Both the position numbers and the translations under genes were made by a program. Under the pieces are notes generated by a model that worked only from the letters and a program-made list of their open reading frames with translations, searched no databases and was not told the DNA's origin. Shown here piece after piece: positions 8,689 through 17,536 of a stretch of 64,000 nt of DNA (position 1 is the first letter of the stretch; each line of letters starts with the position of its first letter). The stretch covers positions 1,529,501 to 1,593,500 of the forward strand of contig NZ_CP060825.1 in the NCBI RefSeq assembly GCF_014489615.1. Direction: 5' to 3'. The stretch comes from Streptomyces genisteinicus (GTDB lineage Bacteria; Actinomycetota; Actinomycetes; Streptomycetales; Streptomycetaceae).

Positions 8689-8718
8689 CCCCGGGGACGC
8701 CGATCGGCGTCCCCGGGG
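8689..8718. terminator. Terminator: 30-bp perfect palindrome
   Basis: Fifteen bases on each side of 8703/8704 are perfectly complementary with no spacer (centre CGATCG). It lies just after the aminotransferase stop and before the ectoine control region. Confidence 0.65.
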
Positions 8719-9101
8719 CGCGGAAAAGCCCCGCAGGCGGCGCGGAGAATCCCCTCCAGCGGCGCTCCGGAATCCACGAAGCGGAATTAACTCAGCGTCC
8801 GCCGCATAAACGCACAGCGAATTCGCGTGAACATCTCCCCGCATTCTGCTGCCCCCGATCATGGGGCCTAAACGCTTCAATCGCTATCGTTTCGAAGGCA
8901 ATCTCGGGCAACCGCCCGAACGGCCGAAGGTGTGACAGACACCACACAAAAGTCGCTTCGCCCGGTTAAATCCCCACAAACACGGGGGTTCTCCGGGTGG
9001 CCCGCGCGAGGGCCCGCGCCCGCGCGATAACACGGATCGCGCCGTCGGCCAACCTCTGTGCGCGATGCACTTTTGAAATTTGCTCGGTAAATTCAATTCA
9101 C
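8719..9101 (+). promoter_or_regulatory. ectABCD control region
   Basis: About 380 bp of conspicuously lower GC than the surroundings and no credible gene. Visible elements are a CRP-like near-palindrome TGTGACAGACACCACA (8931-8946), several TTAAA/TAAAC A/T islands, and a possible -10 box TAAATT (9088-9093) only 8 nt before the ectA ATG. No ribosome-binding site precedes ectA, so a leaderless osmostress promoter is plausible. Elements are read by eye. Confidence 0.5.
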
Positions 9102-9659
9102 ATGACCGCCGCACAAGAAGACCTTGTACGAGCCCGAGACGAATTCCGCGGACCGGTGGAGTCCGCGGAGCCCCTGGCAATCGACACCCCACGAGTGGAG
9201 GACGGAGCCGCGATCTGGCGCATCGCCCGCGACTCCGAGGTCCTGGACCTCAACTCCTCGTACAGCTACCTGCTGTGGTGCCGTGACTTCGCCGCCACCT
9301 CCGTCGTGGCGCGCGGCCCGGGAGGTGAACCGATCGCCTTCGTCACCGGCTACGTACGGCCCGACCGCCCGGAGGCGCTCGTCGTCTGGCAGGTTGCCGT
9401 CGACAAGGCGCACCGCGGCCGGGGTCTGGCCGGAATCCTGCTCGACGCCCTGACCGCCAAGGTCGCCGGGGGCCGGGGGATCCGTGAGATCGAGACGACC
9501 GTCACGCCGGACAACACGGCGTCCGACCGGTTGTTCACCTCCTACGCACAGCGCCACGACGCTCCGCTGAGCCGCGAAGTCCTCTTCGACGGCGAGCTGT
9601 TCCCCGAGGGGACGCACCAGCCGGAAGTGCTGTACCGCATCGGTCCGATCGCCGCCTGA
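9102..9659 (+). CDS. ectA: L-2,4-diaminobutyrate N-gamma-acetyltransferase
   Basis: 185-aa GNAT enzyme that acetylates diaminobutyrate with acetyl-CoA, the second step of ectoine synthesis. The EctA signature NSSYSYLLWCRDF is at about residues 47-59 and the acetyl-CoA loop (VDKAHRGRGLAGILL) at about 102-116. First gene of ectABCD. ATG 9102 is used because upstream codons are Arg/Ala-repeat-like; the start has no ribosome-binding site and an A/T-rich -10-like box just ahead. Confidence 0.97.
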   Translation: MTAAQEDLVRARDEFRGPVESAEPLAIDTPRVEDGAAIWRIARDSEVLDLNSSYSYLLWCRDFAATSVVARGPGGEPIAFVTGYVRPDRPEALVVWQVAVDKAHRGRGLAGILLDALTAKVAGGRGIREIETTVTPDNTASDRLFTSYAQRHDAPLSREVLFDGELFPEGTHQPEVLYRIGPIAA

Positions 9660-9681
9660 CCCCCCACACCTGGAGACTTCT

Positions 9682-10950
9682 GTGACCATCACCCCGCCCG
9701 CCCTGAGTGTGTTCCAGACCCTCGAGTCCGAGGTCCGCAGCTACTGCCGCGGCTGGCCCGCCGTGTTCGACCGCGCGCAGGGCAGCTACCTCCACGACGA
9801 GGACGGCCACACGTACCTCGACTTCTTCGCCGGCGCCGGCTCGCTCAACTACGGCCACAACAACCCGGTCCTCAAACGCGCCCTGATCGACTACATCGAG
9901 CGCGACGGGATCACCCACGGCCTCGACATGGCGACCGTCGCCAAGCGCAACTTCCTGGAGACGTTCGAGAACGTCGTCCTGCGCCCCCGCGACCTGCCGT
10001 ACAAGGTCATGTTCCCGGGGCCGACGGGCACCAACGCGGTCGAGGCCGCGCTGAAGCTGGCCCGCAAGGTGAAGGGGCGCGAGGCGATCGTCTCGTTCAC
10101 CAACGCCTTCCACGGCATGTCGCTGGGCTCGCTCGCCGTCACCGGCAACGCCTTCAAGCGCGCCGGCGCCGGCATCCCGCTGGTGCACGGCACCCCGATG
10201 CCGTTCGACAACTACTTCGACGGCCAGGTCCCGGACTTCCTGTGGTTCGAGCGGCTGCTGGAGGACCAGGGCTCCGGCCTCAACAAGCCGGCCGCCGTGA
10301 TCGTGGAGACGGTCCAGGGCGAGGGCGGCATCAACGTCGCCCGGCCCGAGTGGCTGCGCGCGCTCAAGGAGCTGTGCGAGCGCCAGGACATGCTGCTGAT
10401 CGTGGACGACATCCAGATGGGCTGCGGCCGCACCGGCGCCTTCTTCTCCTTCGAGGAGGCGGGCATCACGCCGGACATCGTGACGCTGTCCAAGTCGATC
10501 AGCGGCTACGGACTGCCCATGTCGCTCTGCCTGTTCCGGCCCGAGCTGGACATCTGGGAGCCGGGCGAGCACAACGGCACCTTCCGCGGCAACAACCCGG
10601 CCTTCGTGACCGCCGCCGCCGCGCTCACCACGTACTGGGCCGATGGGCAGATGGAGAAGCAGACCCTCGCCCGCGGCGAGCAGGTCGAGCGGGCCCTGCT
10701 GTCCGTCGTCGAGGAGTGCGGCGGCGAGGGCGTCAGCTTCCGCGGCCGCGGCCTGGTGTGGGGCATGGAGTTCGAGGACAAGGCGCGCGCCGGCCGGGTC
10801 TGCGCCCGCGCCTTCGAACTGGGGCTGCTGCTGGAGACGTCCGGCCCCGAGAGCGAAGTGGTCAAGCTGCTCCCGGCGCTGACCGTCTCCGCCGACGAAC
10901 TGGACGAGGGCCTGCGCATCCTGGCACGCGCCGTCCGAGAGACCGCCTGA
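9682..10950 (+). CDS. ectB: Diaminobutyrate--2-oxoglutarate transaminase
   Basis: 422-aa class III aminotransferase producing L-2,4-diaminobutyrate from aspartate semialdehyde, with glutamate as donor, the first step of ectoine synthesis. The PLP lysine is K271 in TLSKSISGYGLPM; LLIVDDIQMGCGRTG carries the Asp contacting the PLP ring nitrogen, and GPTGTNAVEAALKLARK is the phosphate region. GTG start, 22 bp after ectA, in operon. Confidence 0.98.
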   Translation: MTITPPALSVFQTLESEVRSYCRGWPAVFDRAQGSYLHDEDGHTYLDFFAGAGSLNYGHNNPVLKRALIDYIERDGITHGLDMATVAKRNFLETFENVVLRPRDLPYKVMFPGPTGTNAVEAALKLARKVKGREAIVSFTNAFHGMSLGSLAVTGNAFKRAGAGIPLVHGTPMPFDNYFDGQVPDFLWFERLLEDQGSGLNKPAAVIVETVQGEGGINVARPEWLRALKELCERQDMLLIVDDIQMGCGRTGAFFSFEEAGITPDIVTLSKSISGYGLPMSLCLFRPELDIWEPGEHNGTFRGNNPAFVTAAAALTTYWADGQMEKQTLARGEQVERALLSVVEECGGEGVSFRGRGLVWGMEFEDKARAGRVCARAFELGLLLETSGPESEVVKLLPALTVSADELDEGLRILARAVRETA

Positions 10951-10980
10951 CCGCACACGACCGAGAGGTATCGAAACACC

Positions 10981-11379
10981 GTGATCGTCCGATCGTTCAA
11001 GGACATCGAGAACACCGACCGCCATGTGCGGTCCGCGTCCGGCACCTGGGAGAGCAAGCGCATCGTGCTCGCCAAGGAGAAGGTCGGCTTCTCCCTGCAC
11101 GAGACCGTCCTGTACGCGGGCACGGAGACGTCGATGTGGTACGCGAACCACATCGAGGCCGTGCTCTGCGTCGAGGGCGAGGCCGAGCTCACCAACGACG
11201 AGACCGGCGAGACCCACTGGATCGAGCCCGGGACCATGTACCTGCTGGACGGGCACGAGAAGCACACGATGCGCCCGAAGACCGACTTCCGCTGTGTCTG
11301 CGTCTTCAATCCGCCCGTGACCGGACGGGAGGACCATGACGAGAACGGTGTGTACCCGCTGCTGACGGAGGAGGGCTGA
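10981..11379 (+). CDS. ectC: L-ectoine synthase
   Basis: 132-aa cupin that closes the tetrahydropyrimidine ring of N-gamma-acetyldiaminobutyrate to give ectoine. It starts with the family's [16 protein letters not shown], has the metal-site glutamate and histidine region ([34 protein letters not shown]) and the usual length. GTG start, 30 bp after ectB, 2 bp before ectD. Confidence 0.98.
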   Translation: MIVRSFKDIENTDRHVRSASGTWESKRIVLAKEKVGFSLHETVLYAGTETSMWYANHIEAVLCVEGEAELTNDETGETHWIEPGTMYLLDGHEKHTMRPKTDFRCVCVFNPPVTGREDHDENGVYPLLTEEG

Positions 11380-11381
11380 CC

Positions 11382-12278
11382 ATGACCACCGCACCCGCAC
11401 GTACCGATCTGTACCCCACCCGGGGTGCGACCGAGGTGACCACCCCGCGCCAGGACCCCGTGGTGTGGTCCGCGCCGGGGACCCCCGGGCCGATCGCCAC
11501 GGCCGACCTGATGGGCTTCGAGCGCGACGGGTTCCTCACCGTCGACCAGCTCATCGGCGACGACGAGGTCGCGCTCTACCGCGCCGAGCTGGACCGGCTG
11601 GTCGCCGACCCTGCGGTGCGGGCCGACGAGCGCTCGATCGTCGAGCCGAAGTCCCAGGACGTGCGCTCGGTGTTCGAGGTGCACCGGCTGAGCGAGGTCT
11701 TCGCCGCGCTGGTACGGGACGAGCGGGTGGTGGGCAGGGCCCGGCAGATCCTCGGCTCCGACGTGTACGTGCACCAGTCGCGCATCAACGTGAAGCCGGG
11801 CTTCGGCGCCTCGGGCTTCTACTGGCACTCGGACTTCGAGACCTGGCACGCCGAGGACGGTCTGCCGAACATGCGGACGGTGTCCGTCTCGATCGCCCTG
11901 ACCGAGAATCTGGACACCAACGGCGGTCTGATGATCATGCCGGGTTCGCACAGGACGTTCCTCGGGTGCGCCGGTGAGACGCCCCGGGACAACTACAAGA
12001 AGTCGCTCCAGATGCAGGACGCGGGCACGCCGTCGGACGAGGCGCTGACCGGCTTCGCCGACGCCCACGGCATCCGGCTGTTCACCGGCCGGGCGGGATC
12101 GGCGACCTGGTTCGACTGCAACGCGATGCACGGCTCGGGCGACAACATCACGCCGTACCCGCGCAGCAACGTGTTCATCGTGTTCAACAGCGTCGAGAAC
12201 ACCGCGGTGGACCCGTTCGCGGCACCCGTGCCGCGGCCCGGCTTCATCGGGGCCCGGGACTTCACGCCGGTGAAGTAG
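11382..12278 (+). CDS. ectD: Ectoine hydroxylase
   Basis: 298-aa Fe(II)/2-oxoglutarate dioxygenase converting ectoine to 5-hydroxyectoine. The iron triad is H149, D151 (FYWHSDFETWH) and H250 (CNAMHGSGDN); the 2-oxoglutarate arginine is in the PYPRSNVFIVFN strand. A glutamine at Q132 in HQSRINVKPGFG is also conserved. It is last in the ectABCD operon, so this strain should make both compatible solutes. Confidence 0.98.
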   Translation: MTTAPARTDLYPTRGATEVTTPRQDPVVWSAPGTPGPIATADLMGFERDGFLTVDQLIGDDEVALYRAELDRLVADPAVRADERSIVEPKSQDVRSVFEVHRLSEVFAALVRDERVVGRARQILGSDVYVHQSRINVKPGFGASGFYWHSDFETWHAEDGLPNMRTVSVSIALTENLDTNGGLMIMPGSHRTFLGCAGETPRDNYKKSLQMQDAGTPSDEALTGFADAHGIRLFTGRAGSATWFDCNAMHGSGDNITPYPRSNVFIVFNSVENTAVDPFAAPVPRPGFIGARDFTPVK

Positions 12279-12315
12279 CCACAGGGACCACCCGCGGCGC
12301 GACGGCGCCCCGGGT

Positions 12316-12368
12316 GCACGAGAGCGGGGCCGGCCTCCTTCCCCTTCGGAGGCCGGCCCCGCTCGTGC
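12316..12368 (+). terminator. Terminator after ectABCD
   Basis: A perfect 16-bp stem (12323-12338 with 12348-12363, 9-nt pyrimidine-rich loop), extended by GCACG/CGTGC, 45 bp after ectD. The remaining sequence to 12553 is GC-rich and holds nothing I can name. Confidence 0.8.
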
Positions 12369-12553
12369 GCGTGCGGCGGGGTGCTCGGGTGCGTGTGGCG
12401 AACCGCCCGGACCGGGGCCCGGCGCGCTCCCACCGGGCCGGGGCGGCAGGAACCCGTCCCGGCACACCGGCGGCGCCGGCCCCTCACACCCCTCACCCGC
12501 GGGCGACGCGACCCGGGGTCCGAGGGCGCGGCGCCGCGGCGGACCCGGCGGGC

Positions 12554-13630
12554 TCAGGGCGCCAGGCGGTCCAGCAGCCGGTCCACGTCCGCCGCCTCGT
12601 TGTACAGGTGGAACGCCGCCCGCAGCCGGCCCGCCCGGACCGAGACCACGATCCCGTCCTCCGCCAGCGCCGCCGCCGTGCCCTCGCCGAGTCCGGGGAC
12701 CGCCACCACCGCCGAGGCGTCGGACACCGCCTCCCGTCCGAGAGCCGCCAGGCCGGCGCGGAACCGGCCGGCCAGTGCCAGGGCGTGCGCGTGCAGCGCG
12801 TCCACGCCGGCCTCCTCGACCAGCGCGAGCGACTGCCGTGCCGCGTGGTACGCGAGGAAGGCGGGCGGCTCGTCGTAGCGGCGGGCCGACCGGGCCAGTT
12901 CGCCGATCGGCCCGTACGCCGTCTCCCACAGCCGCTCGGCCGCGAAGGTGCCGGCGTGCACCGGCGCCAGCGTCTCCTGCGCACGCGCGGAGACGGTCAG
13001 GAACGACACCCCCCGCGGGCACAGCAGGAACTTGAACCCGCCGGTCACGGTGTAGTCCCACTCCCCCGCGCGCAGCGGCAGCCAGCCCGCCGACTGGCTG
13101 GCGTCGAGCAGGGTCGCCGCCCCGTACGCGTCCGCCGCCGCCCGCACCGCGGCCAGGTCGGCGACCCGGCCGTCCGAGGACTGCACCGACGACAGCGCCA
13201 CCAGCGCGGTCCCCGGGCGCACCGCCTCCGCGAGCTTCTCCAGCGGCGCGTACCGCAGGCGGAGATCGCCGCGGACCGTGAACGGGGTGATCACGGAGGC
13301 GTACTCCCCCTCCGGGAAGAGGATCTCGGCGCCCGGCGGCATCGACGCGGCGATCAGCCCGACGTGCACCGACACGGACCCGCCGACGGCGACCCGGGAC
13401 ACGTCGACCCCGGCGATCCGGGCGAAGGAGGCGCGGACCGCCTCGACCTCGCCCCACTCCCCCGAGCCGCCCCGTCTGCCGTCGGCGAGCTCCTGCGCCA
13501 GCGCGCCCACGGCACGGACCGCCCTGCGCGGCAGCAGCCCGCACACGGAGGTGTTCAGATACGTCGACGCCGGCGCGAACTCGGCGGTGACCAGGGGACG
13601 CAGACCCGCCACGCTCTGTGTGCTCTCCAT
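12554..13630 (-). CDS. Class V aminotransferase / cysteine-desulfurase-like PLP enzyme
   Basis: 358 aa. The PLP lysine is K200 in TVTGGFKFLLCPRG, with TLLDASQSAGWLPL (Asp176) upstream; the VGGSVSVHVG stretch near 82 is the phosphate-binding turn. The desulfurase catalytic Cys loop (HHC.RPxC) is absent, so an aminotransferase, epimerase or lyase activity is more likely than sulfur transfer. Divergent from the GNAT gene. Substrate unknown. Confidence 0.8.
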   Translation of the reverse strand: MESTQSVAGLRPLVTAEFAPASTYLNTSVCGLLPRRAVRAVGALAQELADGRRGGSGEWGEVEAVRASFARIAGVDVSRVAVGGSVSVHVGLIAASMPPGAEILFPEGEYASVITPFTVRGDLRLRYAPLEKLAEAVRPGTALVALSSVQSSDGRVADLAAVRAAADAYGAATLLDASQSAGWLPLRAGEWDYTVTGGFKFLLCPRGVSFLTVSARAQETLAPVHAGTFAAERLWETAYGPIGELARSARRYDEPPAFLAYHAARQSLALVEEAGVDALHAHALALAGRFRAGLAALGREAVSDASAVVAVPGLGEGTAAALAEDGIVVSVRAGRLRAAFHLYNEAADVDRLLDRLAP

Positions 13631-13693
13631 GCGACCACCCTCCGCCGCCGCGGGCCCGGGGTCAATCACGTCGCGCCGGGCGGTCCGCGTCCG

Positions 13694-13699
13694 TAGGGT
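13694..13699 (+). promoter_or_regulatory. -10 box of a leaderless promoter for the GNAT gene
   Basis: TAGGGT six bases before the ATG at 13706, without a ribosome-binding site. Confidence 0.5.
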
Positions 13700-13705
13700 G
13701 CGCCC

Positions 13706-14230
13706 ATGGCCACTCCCGTGCTGATGCGCCTGCGCACCGACCACGCCGCCGCCGTGCTCGACTTCGAGCGGCGCAACCGCGCCTGGTTCGCCGCGTCGGT
13801 ACCGGACCGCGGCGACGCGTACTTCGCCCACTTCGGCGAGCGGCACGCCGCGCTCCTCGCCGAACAGGCCGCGGGCGCCTGCCACTTCCACGTCCTCGTC
13901 GACGAGGGCCGCGTCGTCGGGCGCGTCAACCTCGTCGACGTGGCGGACGGCAGCGCGGATCTCGGCTACCGGATCGCCGAGGAGGCGGCCGGCCGCGGCC
14001 TCGCGACCGCCGCCGTGCGGGAGGTCTGCGCCCTGGCGGCGGGCGACTACGGGCTCACCGGACTGCGGGCCGCCGCGGCCGAGGACAACCCGGCCTCCCT
14101 GGCGGTCCTGGCCCGCACCGGCTTCGTCCGCACCGGCGTCACGACGCTCGCGGGGCGGCCGGGGGTCACCTTCGTCCGTGCCCTCGGCCGGGCCCCCGCG
14201 CGGTCCGCGCCCGCGGCCCGGACGACCTGA
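13706..14230 (+). CDS. GNAT-family N-acetyltransferase (RimJ/RimL-like)
   Basis: 174 aa. An acetyltransferase of the RimJ/RimL type: MLxDFERRNRAWFA N-terminal helix, RVNLVDVADGSADLGYRI strand, an acetyl-CoA loop (EEAAGRGLATAAVREV) at about residues 92-107 and an ENPASLAVLARTGF helix. Such enzymes acetylate protein N-termini, antibiotics or small amines; the target is unknown. The start is probably leaderless. The last 15 residues are Ala/Pro/Arg-rich. Confidence 0.85.
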   Translation: MATPVLMRLRTDHAAAVLDFERRNRAWFAASVPDRGDAYFAHFGERHAALLAEQAAGACHFHVLVDEGRVVGRVNLVDVADGSADLGYRIAEEAAGRGLATAAVREVCALAAGDYGLTGLRAAAAEDNPASLAVLARTGFVRTGVTTLAGRPGVTFVRALGRAPARSAPAARTT

Positions 14231-14349
14231 CCCGCACCCCGCTCCACGGCGCCCGCGGCGCGGACCGCGCCCGTCCACTTCCCGGCCCTCCGGCGGCCGC
14301 GGGGATCCTGTTCGGGCCCCAGGGCACCCGGCCCCGGCGCCCGGGGGTG

Positions 14350-15057
14350 TCAGGCGGGGACCTCGCAGGTGCCGTCCGTGTCGCATACTCCGGCGTCCGC
14401 GGCGACGGCCGGCTCGGGGGCGTGGTCCTTCCACGCCTGTTCCAGGGCCTGGGTGAAGACCTCGGCGGGCTGGCCGCCGGAGAGACCGTAGCGGCGGTCC
14501 AGGACGAAGAACGGCACGCCGGTCGCGCCCAGGGCGGCCGCCTCGCTCTCGTCGGCGCGGACGTCGTCCGCGTACGCCGACGGGTCGGCCAGCACCGCGT
14601 CCACCTCGGCCTCGTCGAGCCCGGCCTCGACGCCGAGGCGGGCGAGCACACCGCTGTCGAAGACGGACCGCTCCTCGGCGAAGTTGGCCCGGTAGGCGAG
14701 GTCGAGCAGGGCGTCCTGGCGGCCGCGGGCCTTGGCCAGGTGCAGCAGCCGGTGGATGTCGAAGGTGTTGCCGTGGTCGCGGCCCTCGGTGCGGTAGCCG
14801 AGTCCTTCCGCACGGGCGTTGGAGGCCACGTGCTCCTCCATGGCCAGCGCCTCCTCACGGGTGCGGCCGTACTTCTGCGCCAGCATGTCGACCACCGGGG
14901 CGACCTCGCCGCGGGGCCGGTTCGGGTCCAGCTCGAAGGACCGGTGCACGACCTCGACCTGCTCGCGGTGGGCGAAGGCGGCGAGCCCCTTCTCGAAGCG
15001 GGCCTTGCCGATGTAGCACCAGGGGCAGGCGATGTCGGACCAGATCTCGACGCGCAT
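14350..15057 (-). CDS. DsbA-family oxidoreductase, FrnE type
   Basis: 235-aa cytosolic thioredoxin-fold protein without a signal peptide. The redox motif CPWC is at residues 11-14 (IACPWCYIGKARFE), followed by the inserted helical domain of FrnE/2-hydroxychromene-2-carboxylate isomerase relatives and a C-terminal GVPFFVLDRRYGLSGGQ cis-Pro strand. FrnE-like proteins act as disulfide isomerases or in polyketide-associated reactions. The ATG at 15057 is preceded by GAAGAGAAC. Confidence 0.88.
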   Translation of the reverse strand: MRVEIWSDIACPWCYIGKARFEKGLAAFAHREQVEVVHRSFELDPNRPRGEVAPVVDMLAQKYGRTREEALAMEEHVASNARAEGLGYRTEGRDHGNTFDIHRLLHLAKARGRQDALLDLAYRANFAEERSVFDSGVLARLGVEAGLDEAEVDAVLADPSAYADDVRADESEAAALGATGVPFFVLDRRYGLSGGQPAEVFTQALEQAWKDHAPEPAVAADAGVCDTDGTCEVPA

Positions 15058-15264
15058 CGTGTTCTCTTCACTCCGGGGTTGCGACGGTGGGCGGGCGGCG
15101 TGGCCGCCCCGGAAGCAACGCGGGAGGGGGCCGGGGCATTCCCCGGGGGCCGGACCGTGCAATCCGCGGGCCGGGAACCCGGGCCCCTGGACCCGGGCCC
15201 CGGGCGGACCCGGGCCCCCGACCGGACCGGCGCGAGGAGGCGTCCCGGCGCGCCGGCCGGTGTG

Positions 15265-15873
15265 TCAGGTGCCGTCGCGGAGGCCCTCCGGCCCTCCCTC
15301 GCGGTACTCGATCGCGCCGAAGGCGACCTCGCAGCCCTCGCCCACCGGCGACTGCGCCATGAAGCCGACCAGTGCCGACCGCGCGCTCTCCTCGTCGCCG
15401 AGGGCGAAGATGCGCACGAAGGTCCACCGTTCGCCGTCCGTCGAGGCGTGGAAGGCGAAGGCGCGGCCGGTGCGGCTGACCCGCAGCCAGACGCTCTCCC
15501 CGTCGACCGTGAACGAGTTGGCGTCGTCCGAGTGGCCCCGGGTGACGACGGTGCAGACGGTCGGCAGGTCCGGCGAGAGCTCCATGCAGAGCTTGGCCCA
15601 CTCGCGTTCGCCGACGTGGACGTAGAGCACGCCCGCGTCGAACGCGGCGGCGAAGCGGACGTCGACGCGGGCGATGAGCTGGAAGTCGCCCTCGGGTGCG
15701 CCGAGGAGGCGCGGTGCGTCGCCGGCCGGCTCCAGCCCCTCGCCGGTGGGCGCGACGAAACGGTCCTGCCGGGGGCCGGCGGCGACGGTCAGCAGCCCGT
15801 CGTCGTACGACCAGCCGGCCTCCGGTCCGTAGGCGCGCAGGAGGAAGGGGAGTTCGGGGAGCTTGAGTTCCAT
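15265..15873 (-). CDS. DUF1349 domain protein, co-transcribed with the 2,5-dioxovalerate dehydrogenase
   Basis: 202-aa concanavalin-like beta-sandwich protein of the DUF1349 family: DFQLIARVDVRFAAAFDAG, VLYVHVGEREWAKLCMELS, VCTVVTRGHSDDANS and WLRVSRTGRAFAFHASTDG strands in order. DUF1349 proteins are usually linked to carbohydrate enzymes. It starts 6 bp after the stop of the aldehyde dehydrogenase, so it belongs to that uronate-degradation unit. Activity unknown. The 207 bp after it carry three GC-rich CCCGGGCCCC repeats (about 15178-15228). Confidence 0.82.
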   Translation of the reverse strand: MELKLPELPFLLRAYGPEAGWSYDDGLLTVAAGPRQDRFVAPTGEGLEPAGDAPRLLGAPEGDFQLIARVDVRFAAAFDAGVLYVHVGEREWAKLCMELSPDLPTVCTVVTRGHSDDANSFTVDGESVWLRVSRTGRAFAFHASTDGERWTFVRIFALGDEESARSALVGFMAQSPVGEGCEVAFGAIEYREGGPEGLRDGT

Positions 15874-15879
15874 GGCAGG

Positions 15880-17436
15880 TCAGTGTTCCAGTCGCCCGTC
15901 GACCCGCCGGGGAAGGCGGAGCGGGTTGTCGTCGTGCAGCTCGGGAGGGAGCAGGGCCTCGGGCGTGGTCTGGTAGGCGACCGGACGCAGCCAGCGCTCC
16001 ACGGCGGTGCCCCCCACCGAGGTGGACGTGGAGGTGGTCGCCGGGTAGGGGCCGCCGTGGTGCTGGGCGGGGGCGACGGCGACACCGGTGGGCCAGCCGT
16101 TGACGAGGACACGCCCGGCGAGCGGGGTCAGCTCGGCGAGCAGGGCCGCGGCGGACCCGTCGCCCTCGGCCTCGGCGGCCGACAGCTGGACGGTGGCGGT
16201 GAGGTTGCCCGGCAGCCGGGAGAGCACCGAGGTGACCTCGTCGCGGTCTGCGTAGCGGACGACGACGGTGAGCGGGCCGAAGCACTCCTCCAGCAGCAGG
16301 TCGTGCGCCCCGGACTCGCCGAGCCGTGCGGCGTCGACGGTCAGGAAGCCCGGCCGGACGGTGTGCTCGTCGCCGGCCCCCGCCTCGACGGGGGTGGCGA
16401 CCCCGGGCAGGGCGGCGCGCTCGGCGGCCCCGGCGACGAAGTTGTCGCGCATCCGGGAGTCGAGCAGGACGCCCGCCGGGGTGTCGGCGACCGTACCGGC
16501 GAGGCTCTTCACCAGCTGGTCGCCGCCGTCCCCCTCGGGGACCAGCACGAGTCCGGGCTTGACGCAGAACTGGCCGACGCCGAGGGTCATGGAGCCGGCG
16601 AGCCCGGCGCCGATGTCGGCGCCGCGCTCCGCGGCGGCGGCCTCGGTGACCACGACCGGGTTCAGCGAGCCGAGCTCGCCGTGGAAGGGGATGGGCACGG
16701 GGCGGGCGGCGGCGGCGTCGAAGAGGGCCCGGCCGCCGCGGACCGAGCCGGTGAAGCCGGCCGCCGCGACCAGCGGGTGGGACACCAGCCGGACACCCGC
16801 GTCGAAGCCGTGGACGAGGCCGACGACCGCCTCGTCGATGCCGTGGGCCGCGGCGGCCCTGCGGAGCCGGGCGGCGACGAGCTCGGAGGTGGCCGGGTGG
16901 TCGGGGTGGGCCTTGACCACGACCGGGCAGCCCGCGGCGAGGGCGCTGGCCGTGTCGCCGCCGGGGACCGAGAAGGCGAAGGGGAAGTTGGACGCGGAGT
17001 AGACGGCGACCACGCCGAGCGGCACCTTCCAGCGGCGCAGGTCCGGGACCGGCGGGGTGGCCGTGTCGTCGGGGTGGTCGATGACGACACCCAGGTAGGC
17101 GCCCTCCTCGACGATGTCCGCGAACGCACGCAGCTGGTAGCGGGTGCGGGCGAGTTCGCCGGTGAGCCGGGCCGTGCCGAGCGCCGTCTCCGCGTCCGCG
17201 GCGGCGACGAGCTCGTCCGCGTCCTCCTCCAGCAGGGTCGCCGCGGTGCGCAGGAACGCGGACCGCACGGCGCGGTCGGCGAGGACCCCGCGGGCGGCGT
17301 GCGCGGCCCGGACCACCGCGTCGACGTCCTCCGCTGTGGCCTCCACCGCAACGGCATCGCGCCGCTTCCCGGTGCGAGGGTCGACACTCCAGACTTGTGC
17401 TGCTGTCACCGCGGCATCCTTCCGGTTCTCTGCCAT
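15880..17436 (-). CDS. 2,5-dioxovalerate (alpha-ketoglutarate semialdehyde) dehydrogenase, NADP-dependent
   Basis: 518-aa aldehyde dehydrogenase. Catalytic features are N150 (YSASNFPFAF), E254 (PFHGELGSLNP) and nucleophile C291 (GVGQFCVKPGLV). The HGELGSLNPV and GQFCVKPG forms are typical of alpha-ketoglutarate-semialdehyde dehydrogenases, which feed the product of KdgD into the TCA cycle. The ATG at 17436 has AGGTGG in front and a 16-bp palindrome 12 bp upstream that it shares with the divergent iclR. The kdgD and uronate dehydrogenase genes lie 6-8 kb away with similar palindromes, supporting this substrate. Confidence 0.88.
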   Translation of the reverse strand: MAENRKDAAVTAAQVWSVDPRTGKRRDAVAVEATAEDVDAVVRAAHAARGVLADRAVRSAFLRTAATLLEEDADELVAAADAETALGTARLTGELARTRYQLRAFADIVEEGAYLGVVIDHPDDTATPPVPDLRRWKVPLGVVAVYSASNFPFAFSVPGGDTASALAAGCPVVVKAHPDHPATSELVAARLRRAAAAHGIDEAVVGLVHGFDAGVRLVSHPLVAAAGFTGSVRGGRALFDAAAARPVPIPFHGELGSLNPVVVTEAAAAERGADIGAGLAGSMTLGVGQFCVKPGLVLVPEGDGGDQLVKSLAGTVADTPAGVLLDSRMRDNFVAGAAERAALPGVATPVEAGAGDEHTVRPGFLTVDAARLGESGAHDLLLEECFGPLTVVVRYADRDEVTSVLSRLPGNLTATVQLSAAEAEGDGSAAALLAELTPLAGRVLVNGWPTGVAVAPAQHHGGPYPATTSTSTSVGGTAVERWLRPVAYQTTPEALLPPELHDDNPLRLPRRVDGRLEH

Positions 17437-17447
17437 CCACCTGGGTT

Positions 17448-17463
17448 GTTCGGTATTCTGAAC
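17448..17463. promoter_or_regulatory. Palindromic operator shared by the dehydrogenase and iclR genes
   Basis: GTTCGGTATTCTGAAC, an imperfect 16-bp palindrome. Its right end CTGAAC (17458-17463) could serve as the iclR -35, 18 bp from a TATGCT -10 (17482-17487). Related 16-mers occur at 24242-24257 and 24261-24276, each sharing 11 of 16 positions with this one. Probably the binding site of the IclR protein encoded next door. Confidence 0.6.
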
Positions 17464-17536
17464 GCCGTCCCGGGTGGTGAATATGCTGGGACCTTATTTC
17501 CGGGCGTTCCGCGCGGTCAAGAAGGGGCGAAGAGTG

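Noticed and set aside
8884..9192. A 102-aa minus-strand protein in the ectA control region
   Set aside because: Crosses the ectA start, has no codon bias or recognisable motif.
12554..13630. Second cysteine desulfurase
   Set aside because: The fold and PLP lysine are there, but the catalytic Cys loop of SufS (at about residue 376 there) has no counterpart.
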